The notes: generated by a model from the letters alone, not told the origin. DNA of 64,000 nt from a bacterium (GCA_016699045.1 CP064957.1:868001-932000), one strand, 5' to 3'. Positions 42,535 to 51,566 are shown, counted from the stretch's first letter. Made by a program: numbers and translations.

Positions 42535-44315
42535 TATGCACTTCTTCGGTTTCGTGAATCTCTGTTGTTATCACGAGAGCGGTAATCGCGGCTTCTGTTG
42601 TCAGAACCACGGCTATCATTGCCACGGTTGTCGTTGCTTCTGTTGTTGTCTCTGCGTGGGCTTAAACGACGAGGTCTGCCGCTGCTTTGTTGTTGTTTTT
42701 CTCTGTATACATCTTGCACCACGTGAACGCGATGCGCTTTGTCGATGATCGGTGTGCTTTGCATTTGGCTGATACTTGTTTTTAGTTTGCTTTCAGGAAC
42801 GGCAATAAACGTCTTGTTTCTCAAAACGCGTAACTTGCTCACGTCTTGTGGCTCAATACCACACACCGCTAAAATGTACTCGCTGATCATGTCTTCGTCA
42901 AGTCCATCATCTTGCCCAAGTTCAATACAAATTTCTTGAGGAATCTGTGCATTGTGACCATAAGCGGAAGATGAACCGCGTTCAGTAAATTCAGTATCGT
43001 GTGCATCTTCGCGAATGCCTTGCAAGAACTTTTCTTTCAACGCAACAGCGAAGGAATAACGAATTTCTTGGTCGGTGAATGAGTTAATAAGCTCAGTCAA
43101 CGCTTTGTCTACACCCGTTTCTTTAATAGCGATTTTTTTAGCTTGTTCAATAAAATCAGCAATGCCGCTCATTTTAGCGGTAATGATTGAATCGATTGGT
43201 GGCACGGCAATTTCAGACAATGATGTTTTTACAACGGCTTCAATGCGCTTGAGGCGATATCGTTCTGAGCCAGTAATAAACATAATTGCGATGCCTTCTT
43301 TACCGGCACGGCCTGTACGGCCAATGCGGTGGACATATGCTTCAGATTCATCAGGAATCGAGTAGTTGATAACGTGAGTCAAATCTGAAACGTCAATACC
43401 ACGACCAGCAACGTCAGTTGCGATCAAGATAGAAAAGTCTCTGTTTTTAAAACCTTTGATAACATGATTACGCAATGTTTGTTTCATATCACCATGTAAA
43501 CAGTTAACTTTAAAGCCTCTGCTTGCCAATTCTTCGGTAACTTCAGTTGTCAAAGTTTTTGTGCGACAAAAGATAATACCATAAAAACTTGGTGCTGCTT
43601 CAATAAAGCGGATAGTTGCTTCAAGGCGTTTTTTCATCGGCACCATGCAATAATATTGCTTAATGCATGCGCTTGATGGAGCGCCTTGTGATGATTTAAT
43701 GCTGATCACATTTTTCATGTGTGAGCGGATTAATTTTTGAATACCAGACATGACTGTTGCTGAATACAACCAAATGCTGCGTTCTTCAGGAACAAATTTT
43801 AAAATGGCATCAATTTCAAGCATGAAGCCCATGTCGAGCATGATATCCGCTTCGTCCAATACTAAAACTTTAAGACCATCAAGTTTGAGAGTCTTGCGTT
43901 CCAAGTGGTCATTGATACGGCCCGGTGTACCAATGATAATGTGTACGCCGCGTCTCAGTGCAGAAATTTGAGCGTTGATAGGCATGCCGCCACAAATGTG
44001 TTCAATAACAATGCCGGTACCTTTTGAAACATTTTTAAGGCTTTCATAGATTTGCAAAACAAGTTCGCGTGTTGGTGCCATAACCAAGCCTTGAACCGCC
44101 TTGTTGGTTGGGTCAATAGCGTGGATAAGTGGGATACCAAATGCTAATGTTTTGCCGGTTCCGGTTTGTGCTTGTACGTGCACGTCTTGTTTAAAATTTT
44201 CGAGTAAAAGTGGAACGACGTCAGATTGTACAGGCGTTGGTGTGGAAAAGCCAAGAGTCTTGAGTGCATCGTGCATTTGTGGCATGAGTAAAAAATCATC
44301 AAACGTATTATTCAC
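42534..44315 (-). CDS. deaD: DEAD-box ATP-dependent RNA helicase
   Basis: 593 residues. Q motif (F, then TPTPVQSDVVP), motif I AQTGTGKT near 49-56, Ia APTRELV, Ib GTPGR, II VLDEADIMLD, III SAT, then V/VI ATDVAGRGID and HRIGRTGRAG. A DbpA-type RNA-binding domain (ICIELGQDDGLDEDMISEYILAV) and an Arg/Asp/Asn-rich tail with SRGSDNRSRDYRSRD-like repeats follow. This is the CsdA/DeaD class, which unwinds RNA in ribosome assembly and mRNA decay, often induced by cold. Confidence 0.94.
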   Translation of the reverse strand: MNNTFDDFLLMPQMHDALKTLGFSTPTPVQSDVVPLLLENFKQDVHVQAQTGTGKTLAFGIPLIHAIDPTNKAVQGLVMAPTRELVLQIYESLKNVSKGTGIVIEHICGGMPINAQISALRRGVHIIIGTPGRINDHLERKTLKLDGLKVLVLDEADIMLDMGFMLEIDAILKFVPEERSIWLYSATVMSGIQKLIRSHMKNVISIKSSQGAPSSACIKQYYCMVPMKKRLEATIRFIEAAPSFYGIIFCRTKTLTTEVTEELASRGFKVNCLHGDMKQTLRNHVIKGFKNRDFSILIATDVAGRGIDVSDLTHVINYSIPDESEAYVHRIGRTGRAGKEGIAIMFITGSERYRLKRIEAVVKTSLSEIAVPPIDSIITAKMSGIADFIEQAKKIAIKETGVDKALTELINSFTDQEIRYSFAVALKEKFLQGIREDAHDTEFTERGSSSAYGHNAQIPQEICIELGQDDGLDEDMISEYILAVCGIEPQDVSKLRVLRNKTFIAVPESKLKTSISQMQSTPIIDKAHRVHVVQDVYREKQQQSSGRPRRLSPRRDNNRSNDNRGNDSRGSDNRSRDYRSRDNNRDSRNRRSA

Positions 44316-44480
44316 AGTGTCCTTCGGTTTAAATTAGTAATTCTTCCAATATCAGAATCTGCGAATAATGCTGAAGCTCACTCGACACATCGGATATATT
44401 CATATAGATACGGGTACCTACTATCTTATTTTACTCGACTTTGACAAAAAATACTACCGCCAAATAACATATTTGTCATT

Positions 44481-44528
44481 AAAAGAGGCCAGTGGGCCGA
44501 TTCAATGGATCTATTGGCCTCTTTTTAA
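44481..44528 (-). terminator. Terminator of the secreted alpha/beta hydrolase gene
   Basis: AAAAGAGGCCA/TGGCCTCTTTT stem (11 bp) with a long loop; A-run on the plus strand gives T-run on minus. It lies ~60 bases beyond the stop at 44589. Confidence 0.78.
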
Positions 44529-44588
44529 TAATTTATTCAGCGAGAAAAAAGCCTAAAAAATGGCCTTTTGTAAGCTTCGGATGTTGTT

Positions 44589-45452
44589 TTATAGCCATTC
44601 GTTTGCCATGATGGCTTTGTAATCGTCTTTGAATTTGGCATGATCGGGCTGATGAACGGTCAAATTGCCGTTATCGACATCATTAACTACCCAAGGTTGT
44701 GCGGGCACAATGTTGCTCTTTTCAAGAATAGAGAGAATAAGGCTTGAATCTTTCAAAATGTATACGTGGGTGTCAGAATCTTGTTGTGTAATAAAATAGA
44801 CATTTTCAAAGCCATTTTCTTTCAGACCATAGTACAGAGCGCATGCGCCTTGGTATGGCAGACAGCGGTCATGGGTCGAATGAACAAGGACGATAAGAAT
44901 CTTTTTATTCGTTAATTTTGCGATTGATTTGATCACTTGCATGCCTGCGGGGTCGTAGGCTGGAAATATGAATTTTTTAGCAATGCGGGGTGCTGTTGAT
45001 TGAACGATCCAATCAGGCAACCAGGCCAATTGGTGGGCGTTGTGAATAATCGCGCTGTTACCGCTGGCCATTGGTGCTTCCAAAATTAAAGCCTTGAGAT
45101 TTGTTTGTGCTTCAGGATGTTTGGCTAAAAAGTTAAGTGCCGTTGCCGTTCCCTGCGATGTTGCGTGAATGATATAATCCGAATTTTTCGCATTGGCATT
45201 TTGATAACAATCTTCAAGATATTTGATGCAGTTATCTTGGCCCAAATCAATTGTTTCTTGCGCGGTTGGAATATCAACCATAAGAATCTTTTCTGGTGAT
45301 ACACCCACTTGCTGAGCGACATAATATTGGTTACTGCCCAAGCCGTTTTGACCAGGAATTGCAAAAATTTTATAGTCAGCGTTGGCTGCGCCATGAAGAT
45401 GCGAACAAAAAAAGATTACGCCAAGAATTATTTTTTTTAGAACGTTTTTCAT
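44589..45452 (-). CDS. Secreted alpha/beta hydrolase
   Basis: 287 residues with a signal peptide (MKNVLKKIILGVIFFCSHLHGAA). Alpha/beta hydrolase features: oxyanion region IFAIPGQNG, nucleophile elbow HATSQGTATAL (T-S-Q-G in place of GxSxG), acid in VHSTHDRCLP, and His in DSDTHVYIL. Substrate unknown; lipase/esterase or peptidase activity is possible. No neighbour on the same transcript is evident. Confidence 0.8.
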   Translation of the reverse strand: MKNVLKKIILGVIFFCSHLHGAANADYKIFAIPGQNGLGSNQYYVAQQVGVSPEKILMVDIPTAQETIDLGQDNCIKYLEDCYQNANAKNSDYIIHATSQGTATALNFLAKHPEAQTNLKALILEAPMASGNSAIIHNAHQLAWLPDWIVQSTAPRIAKKFIFPAYDPAGMQVIKSIAKLTNKKILIVLVHSTHDRCLPYQGACALYYGLKENGFENVYFITQQDSDTHVYILKDSSLILSILEKSNIVPAQPWVVNDVDNGNLTVHQPDHAKFKDDYKAIMANEWL

Positions 45453-45574
45453 GTTTGCCCCATTTTTTTTAAAGAAATAGTCTTTTTTTGGGATAAATCC
45501 CCCGCCAATTTCCAGTATCTCAAAAATGATAAAACTTGTAAAACGCCCGTCAGATAGATTTTTTAGGATTAATT

Positions 45575-46252
45575 TTAGATATAAGGTTCAAAGCTTTCAT
45601 AATCAAGTTGCCGATGATATTCAGACAAAAGCAGCAAGGCAAATAGTGTAGCTCGGAGTAATTTTTTTTGCTTACTTGCTACAACAAGGTTTTGTAAGCC
45701 TGTAGCTCGGTCTTTAGTGCGCAAGTTGAGATGTTGTGCGGCATCATCAATATCTTTATTTATCGAGTATTCTGCAATCTCTTTAAGAATCCAGATGCTT
45801 GAACGGCGCCATTTGTGCCAGGCAAGTTTTTCTAGGTCTCGGTCATCGGCTGCTCGGGCACCCATAATGCAAGCAAGTGCGAGCGGAAAAGGAATAATGC
45901 TTTTTTTTGCTTGTATTTCTGGTTCTGGTTTGTATTGATACAATAAAGAAAATAAATTTCTGACTAGTTCTCTTTCTTCATCGCAAGCTCCTTCTATGCC
46001 GGTGTTTGCTAGTGATTGATAGAGTTCCAGGAGTGGCGTTGGGGTTGTTTCTTTTTCTGTATGTTTTAGTGTAAGGATTATTTGTTCTTGGGCGAATTTT
46101 ATTCCCTCTTCATTAAAAAAATCAAGAGAGCCATCGATGGGTGTTGCGCCGATGCAAAGATAAGGTTTTTGATAAGAACGTGCATCTTTGCTGCTGCTTG
46201 CAGTAAAAATTTTAGTACTCATCAAAAGTAACAGCACAAACATTTTTTTCAT
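45575..46252 (-). CDS. Secreted protein of unknown function
   Basis: 225 residues from ATG 46252 (AAGG upstream), with a signal peptide (MKKMFVLLLLMSTKIFTASS). The rest looks all-helical; it contains GATPIDGSLDFFNEEG, KHTEKETTPTPLLELYQSL and a C-terminal LLLSEYHRQLDYESFEPYI. No family recognised. Frame is open to 46276. Confidence 0.68.
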   Translation of the reverse strand: MKKMFVLLLLMSTKIFTASSSKDARSYQKPYLCIGATPIDGSLDFFNEEGIKFAQEQIILTLKHTEKETTPTPLLELYQSLANTGIEGACDEERELVRNLFSLLYQYKPEPEIQAKKSIIPFPLALACIMGARAADDRDLEKLAWHKWRRSSIWILKEIAEYSINKDIDDAAQHLNLRTKDRATGLQNLVVASKQKKLLRATLFALLLLSEYHRQLDYESFEPYI

Positions 46253-46353
46253 ACAAAACCTTCTTTTTATACACAATTATCATTTGTTGTGATGACCGTA
46301 CTGAAATTAAGAAAGGCAAGTCAATTGTATGGCAAAAAAGAGTGATTAACTTA

Positions 46354-47052
46354 TCACGCAACCCAGTCTTTTATTTTTACGCACTGTTCAAGCTCTTGCA
46401 CATTTTCACAACTTTCAACAATTATGCCTGCTTCAAGATAATAAACGCGATCAACCATACCACGCACAAAGCTCATGTCCTGGCTTGAAAAGCCGATTGT
46501 CAAACCGTTGGCGGCAAGCTTTTTGAGTAACGCAATCAAGATGGTGGTGTTGGCCGGATCAAGCGAAGCGGTTGGTTCATCAAACAGCATAACGCGTGGT
46601 TGCAAGCACAAAGCACGTGCAATGGCAACGCGTTGTTGCTGGCCGCCAGAAAGTTGGTTTGGGTAGCGATTTGCAAAATCAGTCATGTCCAAATCTTGCA
46701 AACAGTTGAGCGCGCGTTGCCGCGCTTGCTCGTACGCTTGCCCATGAACAAGCAGCGGATCGATGCAATTTTCAAGAACGGTCAGTTGTGGAAACAGATT
46801 AAAATCTTGAAAGACGTAGCCAATTTCTTCAGAGCGTTGGCGTGCGGTAAGCGTAGAAAGTTTTTTATCATTCACGATAATGTTTCCGCTGGTCGGCATC
46901 ATCAAGCCCGCCAAGGTTTTAAGCAACGTTGTTTTGCCCGCCCCGCTCTTGCCAATAAAGCTCGTGATGCGCCCCGCGGTTAATGAACAGGATACATTTT
47001 GTAATAACGGTTGGTTGTTGATGGCGACGGTAAGATTTTTAACGCTGATCAT
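46354..47052 (-). CDS. Polar amino-acid ABC transporter, ATP-binding subunit
   Basis: 232 residues from ATG 47052, which overlaps the permease stop (ATGA). Walker A GKSGAGKTT, Q-loop FQDFNLFPQLTVLEN, signature LSGGQQQR, Walker B VMLFDEPTASLDP; the His-switch region reads GFSSQDMSFVRG, with Ser-Gln where most ATPases have His-Asp/Glu. Otherwise it resembles HisP/GlnQ ATPases. It drives uptake through the adjacent permease. Confidence 0.9.
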   Translation of the reverse strand: MISVKNLTVAINNQPLLQNVSCSLTAGRITSFIGKSGAGKTTLLKTLAGLMMPTSGNIIVNDKKLSTLTARQRSEEIGYVFQDFNLFPQLTVLENCIDPLLVHGQAYEQARQRALNCLQDLDMTDFANRYPNQLSGGQQQRVAIARALCLQPRVMLFDEPTASLDPANTTILIALLKKLAANGLTIGFSSQDMSFVRGMVDRVYYLEAGIIVESCENVQELEQCVKIKDWVA

Positions 47053-47696
47053 GAGCAAGCCTTTCGATTAATAAGCCATGCTAAGCAATTTAACATTCCT
47101 GAAAACAGTAAATAAATAACGGCAATGGTAAGGTAGACGGGGAGTGGGTTGAGTTCGCGCGAGATGATATTCATGCCAACGCGCGTTAGCTCGGTCACGC
47201 CAATCGTGGCCAGTAGTGAGGTACTTTTGAGCAGTTGTTCCAGTTCGCCGATCAGTGGCGGTAGGGCATGTTTAAGCGCTTGTGGCGCAATAATTCTTTT
47301 AATAGTTTGTGGCAATGAGTAACCCAGCACAAAGCAGGCATCCCACTGGCCGCGCGGAATCGCATTAATCTGCGCTCGTACAATTTCGGTAACATACCCG
47401 CTTGAGCAGATTGCCAACGCGCCGGTCGCTGCAAAAAATGCTGGCAGGTTAATACCAATCAGTTGCGGCAACACAAAGTACGCTAGTAAAATCTGTACAT
47501 AAACGGGGATGCCTTTTGTCACAAACGTATAAATTCTGATCGTAGCAATAATGCCGCGTGAGCCGATTTGTTGGCAGCTGATAATGCCCAGGCAGGTGCC
47601 TAGTATCATGCTGATGGTGCCGGCAAAAAGCCAGGCACCAAGCGTTACACAACTGCCGTTGAATAATAAAACACTGTAGTTTGTCAGCGCGTTCAT
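47049..47696 (-). CDS. Polar amino-acid ABC transporter permease
   Basis: 215 residues from ATG 47696, overlapping the binding-protein stop (ATGA). Five membrane segments typical of the His/Glu/Gln permease family (HisM/GlnP type); signature regions TKGIPVYVQILLAYFVLP, AIPRGQWDACFVLGYSLPQTIKRIIAPQALK (positions ~110-140, the coupling loop) and LLKSTSLLATIGVTELTRVG. The permease would act as a homodimer. Confidence 0.9.
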   Translation of the reverse strand: MNALTNYSVLLFNGSCVTLGAWLFAGTISMILGTCLGIISCQQIGSRGIIATIRIYTFVTKGIPVYVQILLAYFVLPQLIGINLPAFFAATGALAICSSGYVTEIVRAQINAIPRGQWDACFVLGYSLPQTIKRIIAPQALKHALPPLIGELEQLLKSTSLLATIGVTELTRVGMNIISRELNPLPVYLTIAVIYLLFSGMLNCLAWLINRKACS

Positions 47697-48481
47697 GCTA
47701 GCCCCCATTTTGTTTCGAAGGTGGCGATGGCGCCGCTCTTTTTTAATTGTTCGACGGCGGCTTCAACATTACGAATCAGTTCGGTGTTATTTTTTTTGAT
47801 CATGATACCGCTGCCGCGCAAAAAATCTTCTTCGTCAAGCGGCATGTCGACGATTTGAATTTCTGGATATTTTGCCTTAAATTTTTGCGCAATGGCTTGG
47901 TCAACAAATGCTGCATCAGCTTTGCCGTACTGAATGTTTAAGAGCGCATCATCGATCTTTTCTGTTGGTAAAATAAAGATGTCGCGGTATTTATTGATGA
48001 TAGAACTTTGGGCTGATGTGGGCTCAACGCACACGGTCATGCCTTTCAGATCCGCCAGCGTGGTAATGCCAGCCGGAACTTTTTGCCAAAAAATAAGTGG
48101 GTTAGTTGTTTTGATTTCGGTATTTTGGTAGCTCACCATCGCAAACTTTTGTAAGCGTTCGCTGGTGATGGTCATGTCCCAGATGACAACGTCAACGGAG
48201 CCTTGTTCAAGTGTCATCAAAAGTGGTGCCATGGAACCAAGATCTTGCAGGACCAATGTTTTGCCTAGCTTTGCGGCCAGCGCTTGTGCAACATCGATAT
48301 CAAAACCTTCGTAGTCGCCCTTTTCGTTCATGCTGACAAATGGCGCGTAGCCGCCTACCGTGCCAACAACCAACGTGTTCGTAGTTTGTTTTTTAGTGGT
48401 AAAACGGCATGTTGACCACGCAACTAAACTCATGCAAATGAATACAAAGCATGCAAAAAACATGTTAACTGAAGCTTTCAT
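47693..48481 (-). CDS. Amino-acid ABC transporter substrate-binding protein
   Basis: 262 residues. N-terminal hydrophobic segment (MFFACFVFICMSLVAWSTC) ends in a Cys, but the residues before it are not a standard lipobox, so the form of anchoring is unclear. The SBP_bac_3 fold follows: VGTVGGYAPFVSMNEKGDYEGFDIDVAQALA, SVDVVIWDMTITSERLQKF and ADAAFVDQAIAQKF. It should bind a polar or basic amino acid. Operon order is binding protein, permease, ATPase with ATGA overlaps. Confidence 0.9.
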   Translation of the reverse strand: MKASVNMFFACFVFICMSLVAWSTCRFTTKKQTTNTLVVGTVGGYAPFVSMNEKGDYEGFDIDVAQALAAKLGKTLVLQDLGSMAPLLMTLEQGSVDVVIWDMTITSERLQKFAMVSYQNTEIKTTNPLIFWQKVPAGITTLADLKGMTVCVEPTSAQSSIINKYRDIFILPTEKIDDALLNIQYGKADAAFVDQAIAQKFKAKYPEIQIVDMPLDEEDFLRGSGIMIKKNNTELIRNVEAAVEQLKKSGAIATFETKWGLA

Positions 48482-48625
48482 GACAAAGCCTTTCGTATAA
48501 AAAAAACAGCAAGTGTGTGCACAAAAGTGTGCAAGTACTCGGCGGTTTTGGAAAACTAAAAAAATATAAACAACAACGCTTAAAGCGTTTTAACTAATTA
48601 AAAAAATGGGAATAAGTGCTCAGAA

Positions 48626-48787
48626 TTAATGAGCGCGATGATGATGAAGATGGGAATGAGAAAGTGCTTGAATAGCAACTGATGATGCTAAAGCATCGAA
48701 AGAGTTTGTGATTGAGCGAGCGTTTTGCGTGCTGCGTAACTGGCTTGCCAGTTCTTGCATTGGCGCTGCGGCGCATGTTTTCTTCAT
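48626..48787 (-). CDS. Small 53-residue ORF with His-rich C-terminus, possible leader peptide
   Basis: Starts ATG 48787 with GAGGG seven bases upstream and a strong promoter at 48836-48865. The protein reads MKKTCAAAPMQELASQLRST at its start and closes with LSHSHLHHHRAH: six His in the last eleven residues. It lies 144 bases upstream of the amino-acid ABC importer on the same strand. It could be a leader peptide sensing histidine supply, a small metal-binding protein, or simply a small gene; sequence alone does not decide. Inverted repeats follow the stop (48575-48589; 48617-48637). Confidence 0.5.
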   Translation of the reverse strand: MKKTCAAAPMQELASQLRSTQNARSITNSFDALASSVAIQALSHSHLHHHRAH

Positions 48788-48835
48788 GAGAAGTCCCTCA
48801 TTGAAAAAGAATTAATAAAATCACTATTCAGCTCC

Positions 48836-48865
48836 AGTATACTTTTATTGAGATAATCTTGTCAA
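48836..48865 (-). promoter_or_regulatory. Strong sigma70-type promoter upstream of the His-rich ORF and ABC importer
   Basis: On the minus strand TTGACA (48865-48860), 18-base spacer, TATACT (48841-48836). Transcription would start near 48829, ~42 bases before the small ORF. Confidence 0.75.
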
Positions 48866-48963
48866 ATGTGAGAAAAATGATTGGATTAATCCTAAAAAAG
48901 TGCGCAATATAATCTTTTTTAAATTATGCGTTTTCTTGGCGCAGGGCTACCCAAATAATCAAT

Positions 48964-49013
48964 TTGTTGAAATTTTCATAATAATTATAGTATGTACTAA
49001 AGCATGTACTAAA
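48964..49013 (+). promoter_or_regulatory. Promoter with overlapping direct repeats before the heavy-metal gene island
   Basis: TTGTTG (48964), 16-base spacer, TATAGT (48986), then two copies of ATGTACTAAA at 48992 and 49004, a 12-bp period covering the probable start of transcription. The placement suits an operator. Confidence 0.45.
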
Positions 49014-49049
49014 TAAAAATAAAAGGATGCTAAATATTTATGAGGGTTT

Positions 49050-49457
49050 ATGAACCAAATAGTATCAAAGATAATCAAGGTTGTTTCGCTTTTTTTTTCT
49101 TTTTCCACACTTGTGTGTTGTGCTTTGCCGGCATTTTTAGGGCTGATGGGTTTTGGTGCTGCATTTGCAGGGCTTGTTGCTATTTTTCCATTTCTTATAA
49201 CCTTAAGCAAAATTAAGATATGGTTATTTATTGCAGGCTTTATCCTTCTTGGAATTAATGCTTATTATGTTTTTTTCAAAATTCAACAAGAATGTCCTAT
49301 TTCAATTTCGCCTAGTCATCAAGAACACAATTCTGGATGTGATATAGCAACTAACTTAAATAAGACAATGTTTTTTATTTCAGCAGCGATACTTTTAATT
49401 GGTTTTTTTATGGCATATCTTGCGCTTCCATTATTTAAATTTTTGGGAATCATGTAA
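49050..49457 (+). CDS. MerT-like heavy-metal transport membrane protein
   Basis: 135 residues, three membrane segments. Segment 1 holds the adjacent Cys pair (STLVCCALPAFLGLMGFGAAFAG) characteristic of mercuric transport protein MerT, and a second pair of Cys lies in the loop before the last helix (QECPISISP ... GCDIA). MerT takes Hg(II) from a periplasmic HMA protein and passes it inward. No mercuric reductase or MerR is in the island, so the metal may be another soft metal. GAGGG precedes the ATG. The region is visibly more AT-rich than its flanks. Confidence 0.75.
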   Translation: MNQIVSKIIKVVSLFFSFSTLVCCALPAFLGLMGFGAAFAGLVAIFPFLITLSKIKIWLFIAGFILLGINAYYVFFKIQQECPISISPSHQEHNSGCDIATNLNKTMFFISAAILLIGFFMAYLALPLFKFLGIM

Positions 49458-49473
49458 CAAATTTAAGGTAGAC

Positions 49474-50307
49474 ATGAAAAAGATTTTTTATCTATTGCTT
49501 AGTGTCTTTTTGTTTTGCTCAAAACAACTTTGGGCGCATGAACCTCTTTTTGGGCTAGGGCCTGAGCTTATTAGGACGGGAGGTTTTGCCATTGAGGGCG
49601 AAATTGAGCATGAAAAAAGGGGTTACGAAAAGGAAACAACGGTAAATTATGACATTATGTATGGCGTTACCGAATACCTTGCCATATCTGCAGAAATTCC
49701 TTTTTTTATTAACAAAGAAGATTTAGATGAACAAACTAATCAGATTAATAAATCAGCGGGGCTTGGAAAAATAGAAATACGAGCAAAGTTACGAATATAC
49801 AAAGATTATCTGTATGGAAAAAGAGACCAAGCGGTACTCATTGGAGGCTTTAGATTGCCTACTGTTGGTTTGCACAAAAATCCTTTCTTAGAAAATCGAT
49901 TGCTTGATTTTATTATTGCACTGGCAGCTGGTAGGGAAATGCTAAAAAATAGTTACTTTGGTACTGTCGCATATGATATTAAAACACAAGCAAATGGTCT
50001 TCAAGATGGGAATGAGTTAACATTAACCCTTGCTGCTGGATTTAGACCGGAAACAGCTACTTATTACAATTTGGACTGGTTATTTTTTATTGAAATTGAT
50101 GGTGTTTTTACCGCAAAAGACAGAAGCGCTGATCAAGAAGATCAAGATTCGGGTGGGTATGTATTTTTTATTGGCCCAACGATTTTTGCATCGAAAAAAA
50201 ATATATTACTTAAAGCTGGTATACAGGTACCAATGATTGAGCATGTAAATGGTCAACAAGTTAAACATGATTTGCGATTTGCCGTAGGTCTTGACCTTCA
50301 TTTTTAA
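49474..50307 (+). CDS. Outer-membrane channel-like protein of the heavy-metal island
   Basis: 277 residues from ATG 49474 with signal peptide (MKKIFYLLLSVFLFCSKQLW, cleaved near AHA). Mature start HEPLFGLGPELIRTGGFAIEGEIEHEK resembles outer-membrane proteins that accompany metal or phenol operons (PF13557-like). Beta-strand pattern throughout and a C-terminal aromatic (VGLDLHF) support a beta-barrel. It begins 16 bases after the MerT-like gene. An upstream in-frame start (49399) would overlap that gene and is rejected. Confidence 0.75.
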   Translation: MKKIFYLLLSVFLFCSKQLWAHEPLFGLGPELIRTGGFAIEGEIEHEKRGYEKETTVNYDIMYGVTEYLAISAEIPFFINKEDLDEQTNQINKSAGLGKIEIRAKLRIYKDYLYGKRDQAVLIGGFRLPTVGLHKNPFLENRLLDFIIALAAGREMLKNSYFGTVAYDIKTQANGLQDGNELTLTLAAGFRPETATYYNLDWLFFIEIDGVFTAKDRSADQEDQDSGGYVFFIGPTIFASKKNILLKAGIQVPMIEHVNGQQVKHDLRFAVGLDLHF

Positions 50308-50329
50308 ATAAATTAAGGAGATTTTTAAG

Positions 50330-50923
50330 ATGATGAACTCAATCATTATCAAAAGAACAGTTGTTTTGTATTTTTTTATTCTGATATTTGCTTCAGTACA
50401 TTCCCAAATGGATAGCATAAAGCAGCCTGATGCCAAGGGAAGTGTACAAGAGCTGATTGTTAAAATTAAAGGTATGGTGTGTCCATTTTGTTCTTATAGT
50501 TTGGAAAAGGCGCTTGAAGCCTTACCCTATATTCAGAAGGTAAAAAATATTGACTTGCAAAGTGGTAAGGTTGATTTAATAATTAAGGGAAATACATCAA
50601 AATCACTTGGTGAGATTGAAAAAAGCCTTGATGATACGATAAAAAAAGCAACATTTTCTTTTGATGGCATTGATACAATCTTTGCTACCGGCGTTGTAAA
50701 AAAGGATGATTTTGGATTTTTTGCAAATGTGGTAGGATCAAAAATCTATTTGAATGATACTCATAAAAAGGGCGATACTTTATCCAAAGAAAAAGAATCA
50801 CGTATGGCACATTTTGTTGATGAGAGCAGTGTGATTGAAATTATAGCACTTATTCATAAGCATCCGGATGGTTCATTCGGAGTATCAGATCTAAAAAATA
50901 TGAAGCCAGCTGTTACAGAATAG
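50330..50923 (+). CDS. Exported heavy-metal-associated (HMA) domain protein
   Basis: 197 residues. Signal peptide (KRTVVLYFFILIFASVHS), then an HMA domain with the metal-binding motif GMVCPFC at 48-54 in KIKGMVCPFCSYSLEKALEALPYIQKV. A second, Cys-free domain follows to residue 197 (FFANVVGSKIYLND; VIEIIALIHKHPDG). The HMA part resembles MerP-type periplasmic metal binders that hand metal to MerT. AGGAG precedes the start. Ends 25 bases before a paralogous gene. Confidence 0.82.
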   Translation: MMNSIIIKRTVVLYFFILIFASVHSQMDSIKQPDAKGSVQELIVKIKGMVCPFCSYSLEKALEALPYIQKVKNIDLQSGKVDLIIKGNTSKSLGEIEKSLDDTIKKATFSFDGIDTIFATGVVKKDDFGFFANVVGSKIYLNDTHKKGDTLSKEKESRMAHFVDESSVIEIIALIHKHPDGSFGVSDLKNMKPAVTE

Positions 50924-50948
50924 TCTCTTATCGCGGGGAATATATATT

Positions 50949-51479
50949 ATGACAATGTTTCGAAGGGCTACGTATCTTGTTGCATTATTTACAGCTAATG
51001 TTTTATATGCCAAAGAAGAAATTAAAGAAGTCGATATAAAAATTAAAGGGCTGGTTGGATCAAGTTATATTACTGGGGTAATCAATACAGTAAAAAACAT
51101 TAAAGAGGTTGAAAAAACTGCTCTTCTTGAGCTAAAAGAGGGATTATTTCGTGTCAACTTAAAAAGAGGCAATAATCTTTCTTTTGAGGACATTGAGCAG
51201 CTTCTTTTTAGGGCAGTAAAAAAGGCCGGATGTGCATGTAATCTTATGCACAATATTACAGCAACTGGAACCATAAAAGAAAATAATCAAAAACTTGTTT
51301 TCCATATCGGAACTACAAATGATACCTTTTATCTTGAAATAGACGAGCATGACCAACGGCTTAAAGAGGTTGTGCAGGAAGCTTTTAATGATCAAGTAGA
51401 GATAAAAATAACAGGGCGGGTCTATGAAAAGCCTGGACAAGTGCTTGTGATTTCTAAGATTCAGGTGTCTGAAAAATAG
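50949..51479 (+). CDS. Exported HMA-like protein lacking the metal-binding cysteines
   Basis: 176 residues with a signal peptide (MTMFRRATYLVALFTANVLYA). The beta-alpha-beta start KEVDIKIKGLVGSSYITGVINTVKNIKEVEKT aligns with the HMA region of the preceding protein, but the Cys pair is replaced by GSSYI. A different pair, CAC, occurs at AGCACNLMHN. The second half (ITATGTIKENNQKLVFHIGTTNDTFYLEI) parallels the second domain of the preceding protein. It is a diverged duplicate, perhaps structural rather than metal-carrying. Confidence 0.7.
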   Translation: MTMFRRATYLVALFTANVLYAKEEIKEVDIKIKGLVGSSYITGVINTVKNIKEVEKTALLELKEGLFRVNLKRGNNLSFEDIEQLLFRAVKKAGCACNLMHNITATGTIKENNQKLVFHIGTTNDTFYLEIDEHDQRLKEVVQEAFNDQVEIKITGRVYEKPGQVLVISKIQVSEK

Positions 51480-51566
51480 ATATTTTTTAACTCTATGACT
51501 TCTTTTCCATAGGCATTTTGGTAGTGCAAAATATTTTATAAAGCTTAAATTAAAGTAGGTAAAACT

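Noticed and set aside
48594..48776. 60-codon minus-strand ORF (48594-48776)
   Set aside because: It overlaps the His-rich ORF in another frame and has no ribosome binding site; the 48626-48787 frame has one plus a promoter.
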